Below, in pieces: positions 5,265 through 6,608 of a stretch of DNA of 6,608 nucleotides; the first letter of the stretch is position 1, and each line of letters begins with the position of its first letter. This DNA is from Clostridiales bacterium DTU092. GTDB lineage: Bacteria > Bacillota > Clostridia > Caldicoprobacterales > Caldicoprobacteraceae. Below the pieces are notes generated by a model. That model had not been told where the DNA came from, searched no databases, and worked only from the letters and a program-made list of their open reading frames with translations. The stretch is taken from contig LFTM01000257.1 in assembly GCA_001513505.1 (NCBI GenBank), positions 1 to 6,608 on the forward strand, given 5' to 3'. The position numbers and the translations under genes were made by a program.

Positions 5265-5295
5265 TTTTTTAAAACCCGAAAATTCAATCGGGTTT
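5265..5295 (-). terminator. Weak terminator-like hairpin at the end of rsmE
   Basis: AAACCCGA (5272-5279) and TCGGGTTT (5288-5295) form an 8-bp stem with an 8-nt loop that touches the last base of the rsmE stop codon. On the minus strand the stem ends in T4 followed by A6, so the U-run is short. It could stop part of the prmA-rsmE transcripts. Confidence 0.5.
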
Positions 5296-6047
5296 CAGTC
5301 TGTTGGATAATCCATCTCACCGTTATAAAACATAATCGCAGCTAAAACAGCCATGCCTGCAGTCTCAGTTCTTAAAATCCTCGGTCCCAGGGAAACGGTT
5401 TTCCATCCATTCATTTTAGCGTGTAAAACCTCTGCATCTTCCCATCCGCCTTCGGGTCCTATCATAACTGCTATATGCCTGCAGTTTTCTCCCGCTTCAA
5501 GGCAGTCCTTAAAACCCAGCGTTCTTTCATTCTCCCAGGGAAATATTCGAAGCATATCAGGGCAGCTCTGTATTGCTTCATCGTACATCATGGGTTCAGA
5601 TATCTGTGGTATAATACCCCTTTTACTCTGTTTAGCTGCTTCCATGGCAATTCGTTGCCATCGGGTCATCTTTTTATTCCCGTCTCTTTCCACATCCAGC
5701 TTTACTATGGTCCTGGCCGTTATAACGGGAACAATACGGACTACGCCAATCTCAACACATTTTTGAATAATTGTATCCATCTTTACACCCTTGGGTACGG
5801 CCTGATACAGAACTACCTTCGTTTGAGGTTCACCATAGCTGGGAAAACTTTTTTCAATGTCAACCTCTACGCAGGTCCCGTATATCCTTTTTATCACACC
5901 CTCATAATCCTGACCCTGTCCGTCGCAAAGTTCTATGATATCACCTTCATGAAGCCTCAGCACCTTGCTTATATGCTTTGAATCTTCACCTGTTATCTTT
6001 ACGATGCCGTTTGTTATGCTTTCCCTATCTATAAAAAACCTATGCAT
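5295..6047 (-). CDS. rsmE: 16S rRNA (uracil(1498)-N3)-methyltransferase
   Basis: The 250-aa protein, the normal size for RsmE, is a SPOUT (trefoil-knot) enzyme that methylates N3 of U1498 in helix 44 of 16S rRNA in the assembled 30S subunit, using SAM. A small N-terminal PUA-like RNA-binding domain is seen (MHRFFI start, GEDSKHISKVLRLHEGD at 20-36). The knot domain follows: KGVKMDTIIQKCVEIGV (86-102), MEAAKQSKR (135-143), IGPEGGW (196-202) and SLGPRILRTETAGMAVLAAI (219-238). Start: ATG at 6047 matches the conserved family N-terminus. It overlaps the end of prmA by 8 nt (6040-6047), and an AAGGA directly abuts the ATG with no spacer, so initiation probably depends on coupling to prmA translation. 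The gene is yqeU in Bacillus. A hairpin follows the stop codon. Confidence 0.96.
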   Translation of the reverse strand: MHRFFIDRESITNGIVKITGEDSKHISKVLRLHEGDIIELCDGQGQDYEGVIKRIYGTCVEVDIEKSFPSYGEPQTKVVLYQAVPKGVKMDTIIQKCVEIGVVRIVPVITARTIVKLDVERDGNKKMTRWQRIAMEAAKQSKRGIIPQISEPMMYDEAIQSCPDMLRIFPWENERTLGFKDCLEAGENCRHIAVMIGPEGGWEDAEVLHAKMNGWKTVSLGPRILRTETAGMAVLAAIMFYNGEMDYPTD

Positions 6048-6608
6048 TCCTTACCACCACAACCGCCCATTCATCAAGAGTATGGTATTCTGTATCTCCA
6101 TACTGTTCCTTATCCAGAGCCTTCAGCACGTCATTAAGCCTGTCAACAATAATTCCCGAAGCAATAAAATAACCGTTCTTGTTTAAATAATCCTTCAGCA
6201 AACCACTTAATTCGATTATGGTATCAGCTATAATATTGGCGACGATTATATCAAATTTTCCTTCAACTTTGTCCAGCAGATTGCCGTGCACAACATCCAT
6301 ACGCGAGAGAACGCCATTTTGCATAGCATTTTCCCGTGTAATCTTTACAGCATCGGGATCTATATCAACAGCTACTGCGTGTTGGGCTCCAAGAAGCAAA
6401 GAAGCAATGGACAGAATTCCGGTACCGCATCCTATGTCCAATACCCGGTGATGAGGTCCTACCAATTTTTCCAAAGCCCTTATACACAGGATAGTGGTTT
6501 GATGCGTACCTGTGCCAAAGGCCATGCCTGGATCCAGCTCCAATATAATCTCCTCTTCTTTCGGTTGATATTCTTCCCATGTAGGTTTGACTACAATTCG
6601 CTGCCCGA
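6040..6608 (-). CDS. prmA: Ribosomal protein L11 methyltransferase, C-terminal part (5' end outside window)
   Basis: About 189 C-terminal residues are visible of a protein normally ~310 aa long, so roughly the first 120 are missing. PrmA trimethylates the N-terminus and lysines of ribosomal protein uL11 with SAM. The visible part holds the linker strand RIVVKPTWEEYQP, the PrmA signature DPGMAFGTGTHQTT (usually GTGTHPTT; here Pro is Gln), the SAM-binding loop VLDIGCGTGILSIAS, the acidic strand end AVDIDPDAV, and VANIIADTI in the place of the catalytic motif IV. The frame is open to the window edge; a TTG at 6543 could be mistaken for a start, but conserved PrmA sequence continues upstream of it. 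The stop codon overlaps rsmE, the usual prmA-rsmE pairing, and in many Firmicutes dnaJ lies just upstream. Confidence 0.95.
   Translation of the reverse strand, partial: GQRIVVKPTWEEYQPKEEEIILELDPGMAFGTGTHQTTILCIRALEKLVGPHHRVLDIGCGTGILSIASLLLGAQHAVAVDIDPDAVKITRENAMQNGVLSRMDVVHGNLLDKVEGKFDIIVANIIADTIIELSGLLKDYLNKNGYFIASGIIVDRLNDVLKALDKEQYGDTEYHTLDEWAVVVVRNA

Noticed and set aside
5353..5981. Overlapping plus-strand reading frames of 137 and 168 codons
   Set aside because: Both are shadows of rsmE in opposite-strand frames with no family features.
6541..6543. TTG at 6543 as the prmA start
   Set aside because: Conserved PrmA sequence (RIVVKPTWEEY) continues upstream in frame to the window edge, so the gene is cut by the edge rather than starting there.
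1..6608. CRISPR arrays, insertion sequences, tRNA or rRNA genes
   Set aside because: No regularly spaced repeats, transposase-like reading frame, or cloverleaf or rRNA-like segment was seen on either strand.

Overview
The window (about 39-40% GC by eye) looks like the chromosome of a low-GC Gram-positive bacterium, most likely a member of the Clostridia. The reasons are the gene order, AGGAGG-type Shine-Dalgarno sites, AT-rich spacers and consensus sigma-A-type promoters. No mobile element, CRISPR array, tRNA or rRNA gene was seen. All eight recognisable genes lie on the minus strand, so transcription runs from position 6608 down to 1.

In transcription order the genes are: prmA (5' end cut by the window edge), rsmE (overlaps prmA by 8 nt), a sugar phosphate isomerase/epimerase-like TIM-barrel gene, mtaB, a HIT-family (HINT) gene, rpsU, a membrane-anchored endonuclease/exonuclease/phosphatase (EEP) gene, and the first ~190 codons of an nfeD-type membrane serine protease gene, which runs off the left edge. 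The backbone prmA-rsmE-mtaB-rpsU-nfeD matches the Bacillus subtilis order yqeT-yqeU-yqeV-rpsU-yqeY-yqeZ. It is a translation-quality block: methylation of ribosomal protein L11, of 16S rRNA U1498, and methylthiolation of tRNA, followed by ribosomal protein bS21. Three genes depart from that backbone. The TIM-barrel gene sits between rsmE and mtaB, the HIT gene sits between mtaB and rpsU, and the EEP gene occupies the place of yqeY, which is absent here.

The spacers hold most of the regulatory content. There is a weak terminator-like hairpin after rsmE and a strong intrinsic terminator after the TIM-barrel gene. A long hairpin with T-runs on both sides lies between rpsU and the EEP gene. Promoter-like pairs were found before the TIM-barrel gene, mtaB, the HIT gene, rpsU (a near-perfect TTGACA-18-TATAAT) and the EEP gene. 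One more lies just after rpsU. It points at the terminator and could make a ~95-nt RNA (a small RNA or an attenuated leader). Several dyads look like operators, most clearly the ATTGAT repeats over the predicted start site of the TIM-barrel gene.

Nothing here is clearly a new multi-gene system. The points most worth a second look are the short transcription unit between rpsU and the EEP gene, the operator-like repeats of the TIM-barrel cassette, a 15/16 inverted repeat that brackets rpsU, and the substituted active-site loop of the NfeD protein.
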